NCBI GenBank assembly: GCA_003427395.1
Contig: BFEA01000226.1
Location: 274,100-296,092, forward strand
Source: Chara braunii
Taxonomy: Eukaryota > Streptophyta > Charophyceae > Charales > Characeae
Reading direction: 5' to 3'
Length of the DNA: 21,993 nucleotides
The notes under the pieces: model-generated
Told to the model about the DNA's origin: nothing
Seen by the model: the letters and a program-made list of their open reading frames with translations, nothing else
The model's database searches: none
Shown here: positions 1 to 8,450 of the stretch, piece by piece
Numbering within the stretch: position 1 is the stretch's first letter
Layout of the letters: each line of letters opens with the position of its first letter
Translations under genes and position numbers: made by a program

Positions 1-478
1 TGCGCAGACGCAACCCACGATACTGTCCACCGGACTGGAGCAGATCAACTGTGTTGATCACCTCCGTACTTCGCTTACTGCGAACCCGCAGTTACGAGCA
101 ACCGTGAATCGGACCCTCACTTCCCCACTCCCACTGCAACCGATGATGGTAATCACGGGGCTCACTCCACCTCCTGTCATCCTCCTTTCGCCAGAAAACT
201 CAGCACAATCAACGATTACCCAGACAAGGAAAGGTAGGAAGAAGGGTGCGTGGGGCAGAGGCAATGCGAAGGCAGGCGCCTCCGCCAGCACATGACCGGC
301 ACGTGCTTGACCTCTCAATTTTTTCCCCTTTTTTTTTCTTTTTTTTTTTTCCTTTTTTTTTTTCCTTTCTTCTTTTTTCTTCTTTTTTTCTTCTCCCTGA
401 TCGTGTCGTTTTCTCAAACGATCCCGCTCCCATCACCCCTTTGAGATTCACTGTCCCACCCAGCACGACACGTGTCCT
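1..478. other. Non-coding spacer with low-complexity tract
   Basis: No convincing gene is seen. Open frames on both strands here are produced by the T/C-rich tract (poly-Phe/Leu on +, poly-Lys/Glu on -) and have no domain-like sequence. The 5' boundary of the reverse-transcriptase remnant that follows was not found in this stretch. Confidence 0.55.
319..398. repeat. Pure polypyrimidine tract (80 nt)
   Basis: Uninterrupted run of T and C on the + strand, mostly T with short C clusters. It is bounded by AA at 317-318 and G at 399. Homopurine/homopyrimidine tracts of this length can form triplex structures, but nothing here shows that this one does. Confidence 0.9.
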
Positions 479-2651
479 GTGATTGTGGCTTTCGGAGCGC
501 AAGACCCGAGCTGCAACCTCAATGCCCCCGGGCAGATGACCACGTTGTCGACGGGCCGAAGGTCTTGGAGAAGGCAGAAGTCGGATTGCGATATCTTCCT
601 ACATCTGAAGTACACCAGCAAGGTGATGGAACCACTTTCCATAAGGAAAATGGTCAATGAGATTCTAGCAAGGATAGTCGGGGATGAGACTGCAACGTGG
701 CTGGAGCGCACGATGATTGGCTGGACTTACAACGTCAGTATCGCATCCAGACTTTCCAAGCCCGCGGAGGTATTTTGCGACTTCGATGTGGCGCAGTGGA
801 TGGAGGCCTATGATCCGGAGTTGTGCCCATGCAGATTTTTAGGTACGCGGACATGTGCAGCCCTGCGTCGCTGAATCTACTCCAGTGTGAGGGGCAGACA
901 CATGTAATCACGCTTGACTCATCGATCACGGTCAACCCTTTACTGCAGGGTATCATTAACTCTGGGCTGAACCACATCCCCTGCATGGCTCTGGATGTCG
1001 ACGTGGCGGAGAACGAGGTGGGTGATTTCCTGGATCGGCTCATGGCAAGAGTGTTGGAGCTTTGAGAACTCACGGCGTCCTCACAGTGGTTTCTGCGGAG
1101 GGTGATTTTGAGGAGGGCGAGAGCGAAGCTGTCCAAGTACAAGGAGCAGCACAGGCATGTGTCCGCGGAACCTTTCGAGCATCCTGCAGTAAAACGGGAA
1201 CTGGAATTTCTCACTGGACGCTTTCTCATTTGCCCCACCGACAAGGTGCCGAATACTCATGCGTTTGTGTGTAAGAACTTCATCAGAAAGCTCGCCTTCT
1301 AGAGGCTGTCCGGACCGGAGTTCGCGAGCATCGCCGCCCCCCCTGCCGCAGTAATCACACGGATACAAGGCGAGCTCTCGGCCTTTCCAACACTTCCAAT
1401 GGCACCTCCATCACTCCCATACCTGATGGCGGTTTTCAAGGCGCATAAGGGCGCATTCTGATGGATCACGAATACAGCCAGGACAGTCATCTCCCCGGCA
1501 GCGGACCTATGTGCATGCCTATTACGATTCCTTTTTCCCCTGGTGCAGACATTTTGTCAGGAGAGAAGCCTAGAGATGCAGGAGCAGTATGGGGTGAGGC
1601 CAAACCTCTGGTGGTTGATAGCCTCGGTGGGGAAATTCTGTGCGAACTTGCTAGAAAGAATTTTCTCTGTCTTCACGGCGGACATCACCAATTGCTTCGA
1701 GACAATCCCAACAGACAATTCGGAGGATGGCCTACCTGCGGCGGTGAGATTCTACGTGCAGAGTGCGATGCGGGTGAGGAGAAAGAGGAGCTCGTGCCAC
1801 ATTATTCAGGTCAGACTGGGGGATGGCGGCAAGTTCTGGCCTTCGTGGGTGGATACCGACAGGCCGAGGGGATGGGCACGATGCTGTTCAAGGAGGAAGA
1901 CGTTTTCTGGCTTTCTGAATGGTGTATCGCCAACAGCGTGCTGCGCATGGGGGATTATGTATGGAGGCAGGTCAGAGGAATCCCCATGGGCCTCGCGTGT
2001 TCCCCAATCTGGTGTGATATATACTTCTTCAAGTATGAATATCACGCCATGATGAGACTGGCGGACACCGGGAACGCCCATCTAGTCCCATACTTCTCAG
2101 ACACCTTCAGATACATCGACGATTTGAGCGCGATCAATAACACCATCATCAGGAGCTTTATGCGGAAGAAGGAGGACAGAGCGGTGGATGACCCTTGCTG
2201 GGTCTATCCTGTTGAATACATCGAACTAAAGGAGAATACGGAGGTTGTCATGGACGGATGCGGCCGCAGGGCCAATTTTCTCAGCCTGACCATGACAATC
2301 ACCTCTCCGGAGACGGGCACATTCATTACCTCTAAGCATGACAAGCAAGAGGGGCTGGGGTTTGCCCCGTGCAGGTTCATAAAGTATAAATCGAATAGGT
2401 GTGCCAAGCAGGCGCTGCAGGTCATCACAGCCCAGGTCGCCCAGATCCTACTACTATGCTCCGAGTTGGGTGATGCGCCCACAGAGATCAACAAGGTGGT
2501 GACTATGATGAGGGGCAATGGCTTCGCCAGGGATGCTTGTTGGGGGATGGCCAGGAAGACTTTGCGGAATGTGTATCGGTACCAGCCTGGCAGAGTCTCC
2601 GTACACACAGTCAGGGAGGCATTGTCCGATATATATGGCTTCGCTGACTAA
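479..2651 (+). pseudogene. Decayed Penelope-like/TERT-branch reverse transcriptase
   Basis: Coding remnant of a retroelement reverse transcriptase, read in three successive frames. Codons starting at 479-~830 give a plausible N-terminal part. The reading then shifts to the frame starting at 823 and is interrupted by TGA 1063-1065, TAG 1300-1302 and TGA 1459-1461. It shifts again near 1862-1875 into the frame that stays open to the TAA at 2651. Visible motifs are LICPTDK (Asp codon at 1240), matching the DKG-type motif upstream of RT in Penelope-like elements; TADITNCFETIP (RT motif A, Asp at 1681-1683), like the DxxxxxTxIP form of those elements; QVRGIPMGLACSP (about 1968-2006, motif B); and FRYIDD (2106-2123, motif C with both Asp kept). 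The C-terminal ~170 residues after YIDD look like the thumb. No GIY-YIG nuclease is visible before or after. The Penelope/TERT affinity rests on motif pattern only; a related unnamed RT family is possible. The three stops and two frameshifts make this copy non-functional. Confidence 0.75.
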
Positions 2652-2659
2652 TCGTGCTT

Positions 2660-2712
2660 TCCTTGTGCATGCTTGTGTCTGTGTATGTGCGTATGTGTGT
2701 TGGGTGTTCGGG
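2660..2712. repeat. Degenerate (TG)n stretch
   Basis: Immediately after the RT stop, the + strand becomes GT-rich (tgtgtctgtgtatgtgcg and similar) for about 50 bp. It is complementary in character to the (CA)n tract that starts at 2794, so a transcript could fold across the intervening GC-rich 80 bp. Confidence 0.5.
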
Positions 2713-2790
2713 GAACGACTGGCCGAGAGGGCCGGCTGTCCTCCAGGCAACCGCCCCCTCGGACCAGTTCATCCCCCGGAGGGAACGGGG

Positions 2791-2793
<3 letters not shown>

Positions 2794-2867
<74 letters not shown>

Positions 2868-2870
2868 ACG
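2794..2870. repeat. (CA)n microsatellite
   Basis: Perfect AC/CA dinucleotide repeat from 2794 to 2862, followed by a slightly imperfect tail (catacacacgcatac) to about 2876. It lies about 140 bp downstream of the RT stop codon and may mark the 3' junction of that element. Confidence 0.95.
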
Positions 2871-2876
2871 CATACA

Positions 2877-3253
2877 GATGGTGGGAGAAGGAGCGACAAG
2901 GGGCGACTTTGATGGCTCACAAGGCCTTACTGGTTCTACAGGCGGATACCCTTTCCCTTTCTCTCCGCTTTCTCTTTGTGATGTGATTGCTTGCCCGCTC
3001 TTATCCCTTTGTCTTTTTCCTTTCTTTTCGTCTTTTCCTTCTTCCCCCTTGTTTTGCTCTTTTGTAACCCGGACCGGGCTCCTTGAGAGAGAACCCCCGG
3101 GCAATGTGGTTGCCAGCCAAACGATGGACTACGGGAGCAGCCCGCTCTCGGGATATGTCGAATAAGGCACTAGGTTGGGGTAATCAGTAGACGCGCGGTA
3201 CGGTAGAATGGCTAGTAATTGGTCTTGATGTTTACGACCCTAGCTCCCCGCCA
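2877..3253. other. Spacer, pyrimidine-biased, no gene seen
   Basis: The stretch contains a C/T-rich segment at about 2945-3062 and unique-looking sequence after it. The open frames across it either overlap the CA tract or lack any recognisable domain. Confidence 0.5.
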
Positions 3254-3438
3254 CTTTTTCTCCTCCTCCCCCTTTTTTCCTTTTTTTTTTTTCTTTTTTT
3301 TTTCTTTTTTTTTTTTCTGTTCTTCTCTCTCTCTTTTGTTCCTGTTCCTTTCCCCTGTTTCTCCTTCGTTTTTCTTTTTTCTTTTTTCTTTTTTCTTGTT
3401 TCCTTTTTTTTTCCTTTTTCCCTTTTTTTCGTTTCTCC
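3254..3438. repeat. Polypyrimidine tract (about 185 bp)
   Basis: Positions 3254-3318 are pure T/C on the + strand; the rest to 3438 has only a few G interruptions. It ends in ttcgtttctccag, which looks like a splice acceptor, but the following sequence (tag by 3464 and further stops) is not open in any frame long enough to support an exon. Confidence 0.85.
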
Positions 3439-3496
3439 AGGCCCGCTTTTCAGCCGTAGGATAGATGCGTATGAATAGAGGGATGGGGGCAATAAC

Positions 3497-3760
3497 TTGT
3501 ATCGTAAGGCACCGATTCTTGGACGGACTCCGCGACTATATCAGAATAGAACCCGTGGGCTCTATTCATTGAAGCACCATACGGTTAATGGTTCTGACGA
3601 CACAACAGGGCGTCCGGTTTTCACATTCGCGAAGGGATTGGGTGAGGTGGCTGACGACATGGATTTCTTCACTGACGGGGACCTGGAGGAGGAGCAGCAG
3701 GAGGTGGAGGAAGTGGTAAGGTTCCTAGCGGTTGGCACCTTCCCGGTTTTGCTCTCGTAA
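3497..3760 (+). other. Weak coding-like segment with acidic patch
   Basis: An open frame of 87 residues with mixed composition and a Glu/Asp-rich patch (DGDLEEEQQEVEEVV) near the C-terminal third. A canonical-looking 5' splice site (gtaagg) sits at 3717-3722, inside the acidic patch. No family is recognised, and the first codon is not ATG. It could be an exon fragment of a decayed gene or chance. It overlaps an opposite-strand frame at 3725-4078, and at most one of the two is likely real. Confidence 0.2.
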
Positions 3761-4078
3761 CCCGACGACTGAGTACTCCGAGGCCAAGCGACATGCATAC
3801 CGACGGTACCTGCCCTGTTGAATGTGCTTTGCCCTACCTACCCCCTCCGCACCGGCATGAAATGCCGCGTTCGTCCTCCTCCTCTTCCTCGCCCTTCTTC
3901 CCAACCTCGCTATAGCTGGCGCAATGCTGACCGCATATCTATCCGAGGGGATCTTCCTCCGCTTATCGGCTAGGCGCTTTGCTCTCTTGATCGGTTGCAC
4001 GATCTGCTTTGCAACCATCTTTCTTGCTAGCTGCTGCTGCCTCTTCTTTGTGCTAGGCGTCGAAGGTGGGCGTGGTTG
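3725..4078 (-). other. Weak coding-like segment, very basic
   Basis: Open minus-strand frame of about 118 codons; the nearest upstream stop is at 4081-4079. It reads STKKRQQQLARKMVAKQ, then clusters of Lys/Arg (KRAKRLADKRRK and RRARKRRR). The composition resembles a nuclear-localised or nucleic-acid-binding tail, but there is no recognisable fold. An ATG exists at 4018, inside the frame. Whether it is a fragment of a decayed gene or a chance frame cannot be decided from the sequence. Confidence 0.2.
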
Positions 4079-4508
4079 TTAGCTAGACGTAGTATACTGC
4101 GAGGAGCGGCGCGATGGAGCATAGGACTATGACGGAGGCTTCGACATGCGCCTTTTTGGCCTTCCTTTCGTTTCTCTCCTTTCTTTCATTCCTCTACTTC
4201 ATCTACTCCTTCCCCCAACCCCTCCCGCATGCCCCTTCCCTCCCCCTCCCCCATGCCTCGTCCCTCGTCCCTCAATCCCGCAACCCCCCATCATCTCTAT
4301 CTTAATGCAACCACATCCATAACCCGACCACTACCGCCCCCCCGCCTTCCAGAGAACCTGGAAGATGTCCCCCCCTCTGATGACGCCCCACATGGCATGG
4401 GGCAGAAAAATGCTTTAGGGAGCTGCCACGCCCTTCCCGCGATTTGGCGAGATGATCCACGCATTTGCAGGAATGAGTTGATCTGGAGGAGAGAGTTGAA
4501 GCGGGATA
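4079..4508. other. Spacer, C/T-rich in part, no gene seen
   Basis: Pyrimidine-rich at about 4163-4300 (cctttc and cccctccc runs), then mixed sequence. No domain-bearing frame was seen on either strand. Confidence 0.5.
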
Positions 4509-4614
4509 TCCCCCTTCCCCCCTTCCCCTCGCCCCCTCCTCCCCTTCTCCCCCTCCTTCGTTTCCCTTCCCTCCCCCCTTTTCTTCCTTTTTTCCCCCCT
4601 CTTCCTCCTTCCCT
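4509..4614. repeat. C-rich polypyrimidine tract
   Basis: About 105 bp that is almost purely C and T on the + strand (ccccctccttcg, cccccctcttcctcc), with isolated G at 4531 and 4560. It is the third tract of this type in the first 5 kb. Confidence 0.85.
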
Positions 4615-5339
4615 GAGCTTCCCTTCTATCCCCGTGGAACCTTGCAACTGTTCGATAGTAGAGGTGCGAGGTGGGCGACACAATCAGTAATTGTTTCTGG
4701 TTGAGACAAGGAGCTGGACTTTTTTCGTTCTTCTGAAACTTTGTGTCTATCATGATGATTGGTTTGCAATGGTTGTCTTGTTTTAAGTTCCTCGGGTTGT
4801 CGGTCTTTCATCTTTTGCGAAGTGTTTTCGAATTTTTATGAATGGTCCGATCTTCTGTAATATTGCTTTTCATCTGGGTGCTTGGTAATTTCCCGTGTGT
4901 CGATTCGCGCCTAATATCTTGTTGATCAGGTTTTCGAGATCATTCAAAATGATGGTACATGTGTGTATCAATGCATTGTTATATGTCACCAATGGTTGTT
5001 CGGTCGACGAAATTGTCATCCTTCTTTGAAGTTTTTCCGAATGTTTCTCCCTCTCTCTGTATGGTTGGTTCGATCGTTGCCCCCTTGCGATACAAAGCAC
5101 CCCTACCCCCCCTTCGCTTCAATCGCCACTTGCGCTGTTTTGGCCGAACTTCACCCGATATACGGCCTTGTGGTTACCCTCACCACAAGATGGACATACC
5201 TAGTGGTTTTACCTCGCCGCGTTGAAATATCGCCTCCCACGTCTTGCTTTTTGCTCACGGTGTGCCGACGTTTTTAGTCGGAGTAGCACGGGTATGAAGT
5301 GTCATGCTCGTGCGAAGTGCATGTGATGTACGCATGCTA
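4615..5339. other. Spacer, no gene seen
   Basis: Moderately AT-rich sequence. Frames of up to about 100 codons exist on both strands but show no motif and have biased, unstructured translations. Confidence 0.5.
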
Positions 5340-5379
5340 ACACACACACACACACGCACACATGCGCACAAACACACAT

Positions 5380-5449
<70 letters not shown>

Positions 5450-5450
5450 C
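5340..5450. repeat. (CA)n microsatellite, imperfect
   Basis: CA repeat with scattered substitutions (cgcaca, catgcg, aaacac). It is the first block of a compound microsatellite continuing to 5619. Confidence 0.95.
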
Positions 5451-5468
5451 TCGCCCGCGCGAGCACAT

Positions 5469-5512
5469 ACAAAAAATAAAAAATAAAAAAATAAAAAAAT
5501 AAAAAAATAAAA

Positions 5513-5513
<1 letters not shown>
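5469..5513. repeat. (A5-7T)n repeat
   Basis: Short tandem repeat of a run of five to seven A followed by one T, linking the CA block to the TCAA block. Confidence 0.85.
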
Positions 5514-5571
<58 letters not shown>

Positions 5572-5619
5572 GCAAATCAATCAATCAAAGCAAATCAATC
5601 AATCAATCAATCAATCAAA
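5514..5619. repeat. (TCAA)n tetranucleotide microsatellite
   Basis: Tandem tcaa units, interrupted twice by the same agcaaa variant (around 5570 and 5589). The shared interruption suggests that a larger unit containing it was itself duplicated. Confidence 0.95.
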
Positions 5620-5896
5620 CCTTTTTTTTATTAATTTGTTTTCAATTTTTGCATCTTTATTTTTTTTAAACACCTAATTTCCCTGCAAAAAACCGAAATT
5701 CATTTCCAAACAAAATACAGCACAACTCAGGGACCATATCCCTCATGATAAAAAATGACAAAAAAAAAATCCTGTTTTTTTTTAATATAAATATTTTGTT
5801 GAAATCGAATTTTGGTTTTTATTTTTTAGAAATCTTAAACGAAGTCCGATTCCAAAATTAAAAACATAGGATTGTAGGGTTTTCCAAGCCCTACAC

Positions 5897-5899
<3 letters not shown>
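5620..5899. other. AT-rich spacer, no gene seen
   Basis: Very AT-rich, with runs of A and T and no coding signal. It lies between the compound microsatellite and the first (TA)n tract. Confidence 0.6.

Positions 5900-5947
<48 letters not shown>
5900..5947. repeat. (TA)n microsatellite, left border of unit A
   Basis: Perfect TA repeat directly abutting the terminus caaggtaacc of the first copy of the (TA)n-associated element. Confidence 0.95.
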
Positions 5948-5949
<2 letters not shown>

Positions 5950-6707
5950 AGGTAACCGACGTTCGGGATGGGCCGAACGCCCGAACCCGAACGCCCGAAC
6001 GTATGGGACCCCTTGGCGATGCGTTCGGCCGTTCGGGCCGAACGCGGACCAAAAAAAAAAAAAAAAAAAAAAAAAAATTCATTAAAGAAATTTGAAAAAA
6101 AGATATGTTATGGAGAAACATAAACTTAACACGATTTGCCTGAGGATTACATCTGAATTCCTTACCAAATTTGAAATAAAAATAAAATACGGAAAACAAA
6201 TACTAATAATAAAAATAACAAAAAATAAAAGAGAATTAAATTTAGTGAGTGCGCGAGCATGTTTTTGACACCGCCATCTTTGGCGATTTTTTTTTTTTTT
6301 TGAAATAGCTAAATGCCCTGAAAATTTAGATGTGTGTACTTCACATAATGCAAAACATACTAAAATGTTTAAAAATAATAATAAAATTGTTTAGATGCCA
6401 AGCTAAAGTGAAAACAAAAAGTAAAAAGTGAAAAAAAACGTGGGCAAGCACCTTTTGACACCGCCATTTTTGGCGATTTTTTATTCTTGTTTGGTTTAGC
6501 CAAATGTGTTTAAAATTTATAGGCGTGTACCTCACGTCATAAAGAACTTACAAAAAAAATTCAGAAAAGAAAATATATTTTGAGGCCCCGAAATAAGTTT
6601 TGGCGGGGACCGAAGGCCGTCAGGTTCGGACCCCGTACGGGACCCCGAACGCCCGTACGTACGGAGGTTTGCCTAGGGACCTCCGTACATACGGACTGGT
6701 AATCCTG
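5948..6707 (+). mobile_element. Non-autonomous (TA)n-associated element, copy A
   Basis: First of three related ~770-bp units. The left end reads caaggtaaccgacgttcggg and the right end ggactggtaatcctg, both abutting TA repeats. The outer ~100 bp at each end are GC-rich and packed with cgttcgg/ccgaacg motifs; the middle is AT-rich. The core holds a 190-bp direct duplication marked by gacaccgccat..tttggcg at 6267 and again at 6457. No transposase-like frame is present: the apparent peptides are translations of the motif arrays. The architecture (short imperfect inverted termini, TA-rich target, no ORF) is that of a MITE; the superfamily is not assignable by eye. Confidence 0.7.
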
Positions 6708-6733
6708 TATACATATATATATATATATATATA
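6708..6733. repeat. (TA)n microsatellite between units A and B
   Basis: Short TA repeat (tatacatatata...) shared by the right end of copy A and the inverted right end of copy B. Confidence 0.9.
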
Positions 6734-7506
6734 GGGTTGCCAGGCCGAACGTACGAAGCGGACCCCCAAACGTTCGAGCGTTCAGGTGCCCGTACGGGGC
6801 CCAAACGTTCGGGCGTTCGGGTCCCCGTACGGGGCCCGAACTTGAAGGGGTTCGGACCCCGCAAAAAAAACTATTTTGGCACCTATATGTTATTATTTTT
6901 TTCTGAAAATGTTTCTGTGAGTTGCTTGTGATGTAAGGAATCTTGCTCTTAATTTTGAAGCCATTCTGTTGAGCAAAACAAAAACGAAAAATTGGCAAAG
7001 ATGGTGGTGTCAAAACTTGCTGGCCCACTTACTAATTTGTTTTTTCTTTTTTTTCACTTTTTTTTTCTCTTTTGTTTCAGGGCATGAAACAAAATATTAT
7101 TTTTGTAACTCTTTTTGTATATTCTCTATTATGTAAGATACACATATACAAAATTTCATGGCAGTTTTCATAGCCAAAAAAAAATGAAGAATCACCAAAG
7201 ATGGCGGTGTCAAAAACGTGCTCGCCCACTCAATAATTTCATTCTCGTTTTATTCTTACAAATTTTCATTATTATTATTTATTTTTAACATTTGATTTTT
7301 ATTTCAAATTTGGTAAAGAATTTGGATATAACGTTGAGGCAAATGTTGTTTAGTTTATTCTTCTGTATAACATATAGTGTTTTCAGAGTTTTCGGAAATC
7401 GTTTTTTTTTTTTTTTTTGGGTCCGCGTTCGGCTGAACGCGTCGAGAGGGGGTGCCGAACGTTCAGGCGTTCGGATTCGGGTGTTCGGCCCGTCCCGAAC
7501 GTCGGC
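6734..7506 (-). mobile_element. Non-autonomous (TA)n-associated element, copy B (inverted)
   Basis: Reverse-complement copy of the same element. Its left side gggttgccaggccgaacg corresponds to the inverted right end of copy C. Its AT-rich core matches A and C after reverse complementing (the shared segment containing aacatttgcctca lies at about 7330-7345). The internal duplicated motif appears at 6991-7011 and 7191-7211. The terminal GGTTACC part of its other end is missing, and cgaacgtcggc runs straight into TA repeats. No coding capacity is seen. Confidence 0.7.
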
Positions 7507-7532
7507 AATATATATATATAGATATAGATATA
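7507..7532. repeat. (TA)n microsatellite between units B and C
   Basis: TA repeat with two interspersed gata units, shared by the ends of copies B and C. Confidence 0.9.
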
Positions 7533-8311
7533 CAGGGTAACTGGCGTTCGGGATGGGCCGAACGCCCGAACCAGAACGCCCGAACGTCCGGGCCCCCCTA
7601 TAGACACGTTCGGTCGTTCGGACCGAATGCGGACCAAAAGACAAAAAAAAAAAAAATGTCGTCCAAAAAATCTGAAAAAAACTGTATGTTATGCAGACAG
7701 ACAAACTGAACAACATTTGCCTCAGAGTTACCTCCAAATTCGATACCAAATTCGAATTAAAAATAAATAACGGAAAATAAAAAATAATAATAGAAACAAA
7801 AAATTTGAAGAGAGAATTATAATCAGTGTGCGGGCGGGCACATTTTAAACACCTCCATCTTTGAAGATTTCTTATTTTTTTTTGGATCAGTGGCATTCCC
7901 TGAAAATTCATGGGTGTGTATCTCACATGATACAAAACTCGTTAAAAAAACATAAAAAAATAAAAATATTGTTTAGGCCCCGAAACAAAGTGAAAACAAA
8001 AAGAGAAAAGAGAAAAAAAAACAAAATAGTGAGTGGGTGAGCACGTTTTGACACCGCCATCTTTGGTGATTTTTCACTTTTTTTTGGCTAAGCAAAATTA
8101 TCTCAAAATTTAGAGGCATGTACCTCAGATCATAGAGAACTCACAAAAAAACTTTCAAGAAACAATAATAATTTTTAGAACCCGAAATTTGTTTTGGCGG
8201 GGGCCGAACCTCTTCAGGTTCGAAGGGGTTCGGCCCCCGAACGTGACCCCGAACGCCCGAACGTACAGAGGTTGGCCCGGGGGCCTCCGTACGTACGGGC
8301 TGGTAACCCTG
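7533..8311 (+). mobile_element. Non-autonomous (TA)n-associated element, copy C
   Basis: Best-preserved copy for its ends. The left terminus is ta-cagggtaactggc and the right terminus gctggtaaccctg-ta. Read inward these are cagggtaactgg and cagggttaccag, an imperfect terminal inverted repeat of about 12 bp. GC-rich subterminal blocks are rich in cgttcgg/ccgaacg. The internal duplication is at 7847 (degenerate) and 8050 (conserved). It ends in a short TA tract at 8312-8320. No coding frame. Confidence 0.72.
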
Positions 8312-8333
8312 TATATATATTAACGTATTTTTA

Positions 8334-8346
8334 GGGGGGGGGGGGG
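8334..8346. repeat. G13 homopolymer
   Basis: Run of thirteen G on the + strand, just outside the right border of copy C. Confidence 0.9.
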
Positions 8347-8349
8347 AAT

Positions 8350-8355
8350 TTATTA
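8350..8355 (-). promoter_or_regulatory. Candidate polyadenylation signal AATAAA
   Basis: The + strand tttatt reads AATAAA on the minus strand, about 80 bp past the last stop of the minus-strand remnant at 8437. The position suits that gene's 3' end, but the hexamer is common in AT-rich DNA. Confidence 0.3.
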
Positions 8356-8371
8356 AAAAAACAGGCTGCGG

Positions 8372-8450
8372 ACTGGGCCCTATGGGCCGCGGCCACGACC
8401 GACTTTTTCGGCCGCAGCGGCCGAAATGCCCGTGGCCTAGGCCGCGGGTG
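8372..8450. repeat. GC-rich palindrome cluster
   Basis: Includes a perfect inverted repeat with 10-bp arms (8406-8415 tttcggccgc and 8417-8426 gcggccgaaa, 1-nt spacer) and the 10-bp palindrome ggcctaggcc (8434-8443), plus further GGCC-containing words. On the minus strand part of it may be a low-complexity Ala/Gly-rich C-terminus of the adjacent decayed gene. Confidence 0.7.

Noticed and set aside
58-502. Lys/Glu-rich and Phe-rich open frames
   Set aside because: They are translations of the polypyrimidine tract; flanking residues show no domain.
2611-3165. Frames encoding poly-Thr/His or poly-Cys/Val
   Set aside because: Produced by reading through the (CA)n repeat in each phase.
3425-3464. 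Strong splice-acceptor-like sequence after a polypyrimidine tract
   Set aside because: All three frames after the AG hit stops within about 40 bases, so no exon is supported.
4377-4408. Hammerhead-ribozyme-like CTGATGA, 6-bp stem (gcccca/tggggc), GAAA
   Set aside because: A stem III partner exists downstream (aaatgc with gcattt), but the cleavage-site base would be G, which the motif does not allow, the pair closing stem II is C-A, and no stem I complement is present.
5340-5619. CRISPR-like or satellite array
   Set aside because: The repeats are simple 2-8 bp units without spacers; it is a compound microsatellite.
6561-7935. Frames with repeated RTPERPNA/GPRSG-like text ending in poly-Ile/Tyr
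   Set aside because: They are translations of the CGTTCGG motif arrays and TA repeats within the non-autonomous element. They differ in phase between copies, so no protein is conserved.
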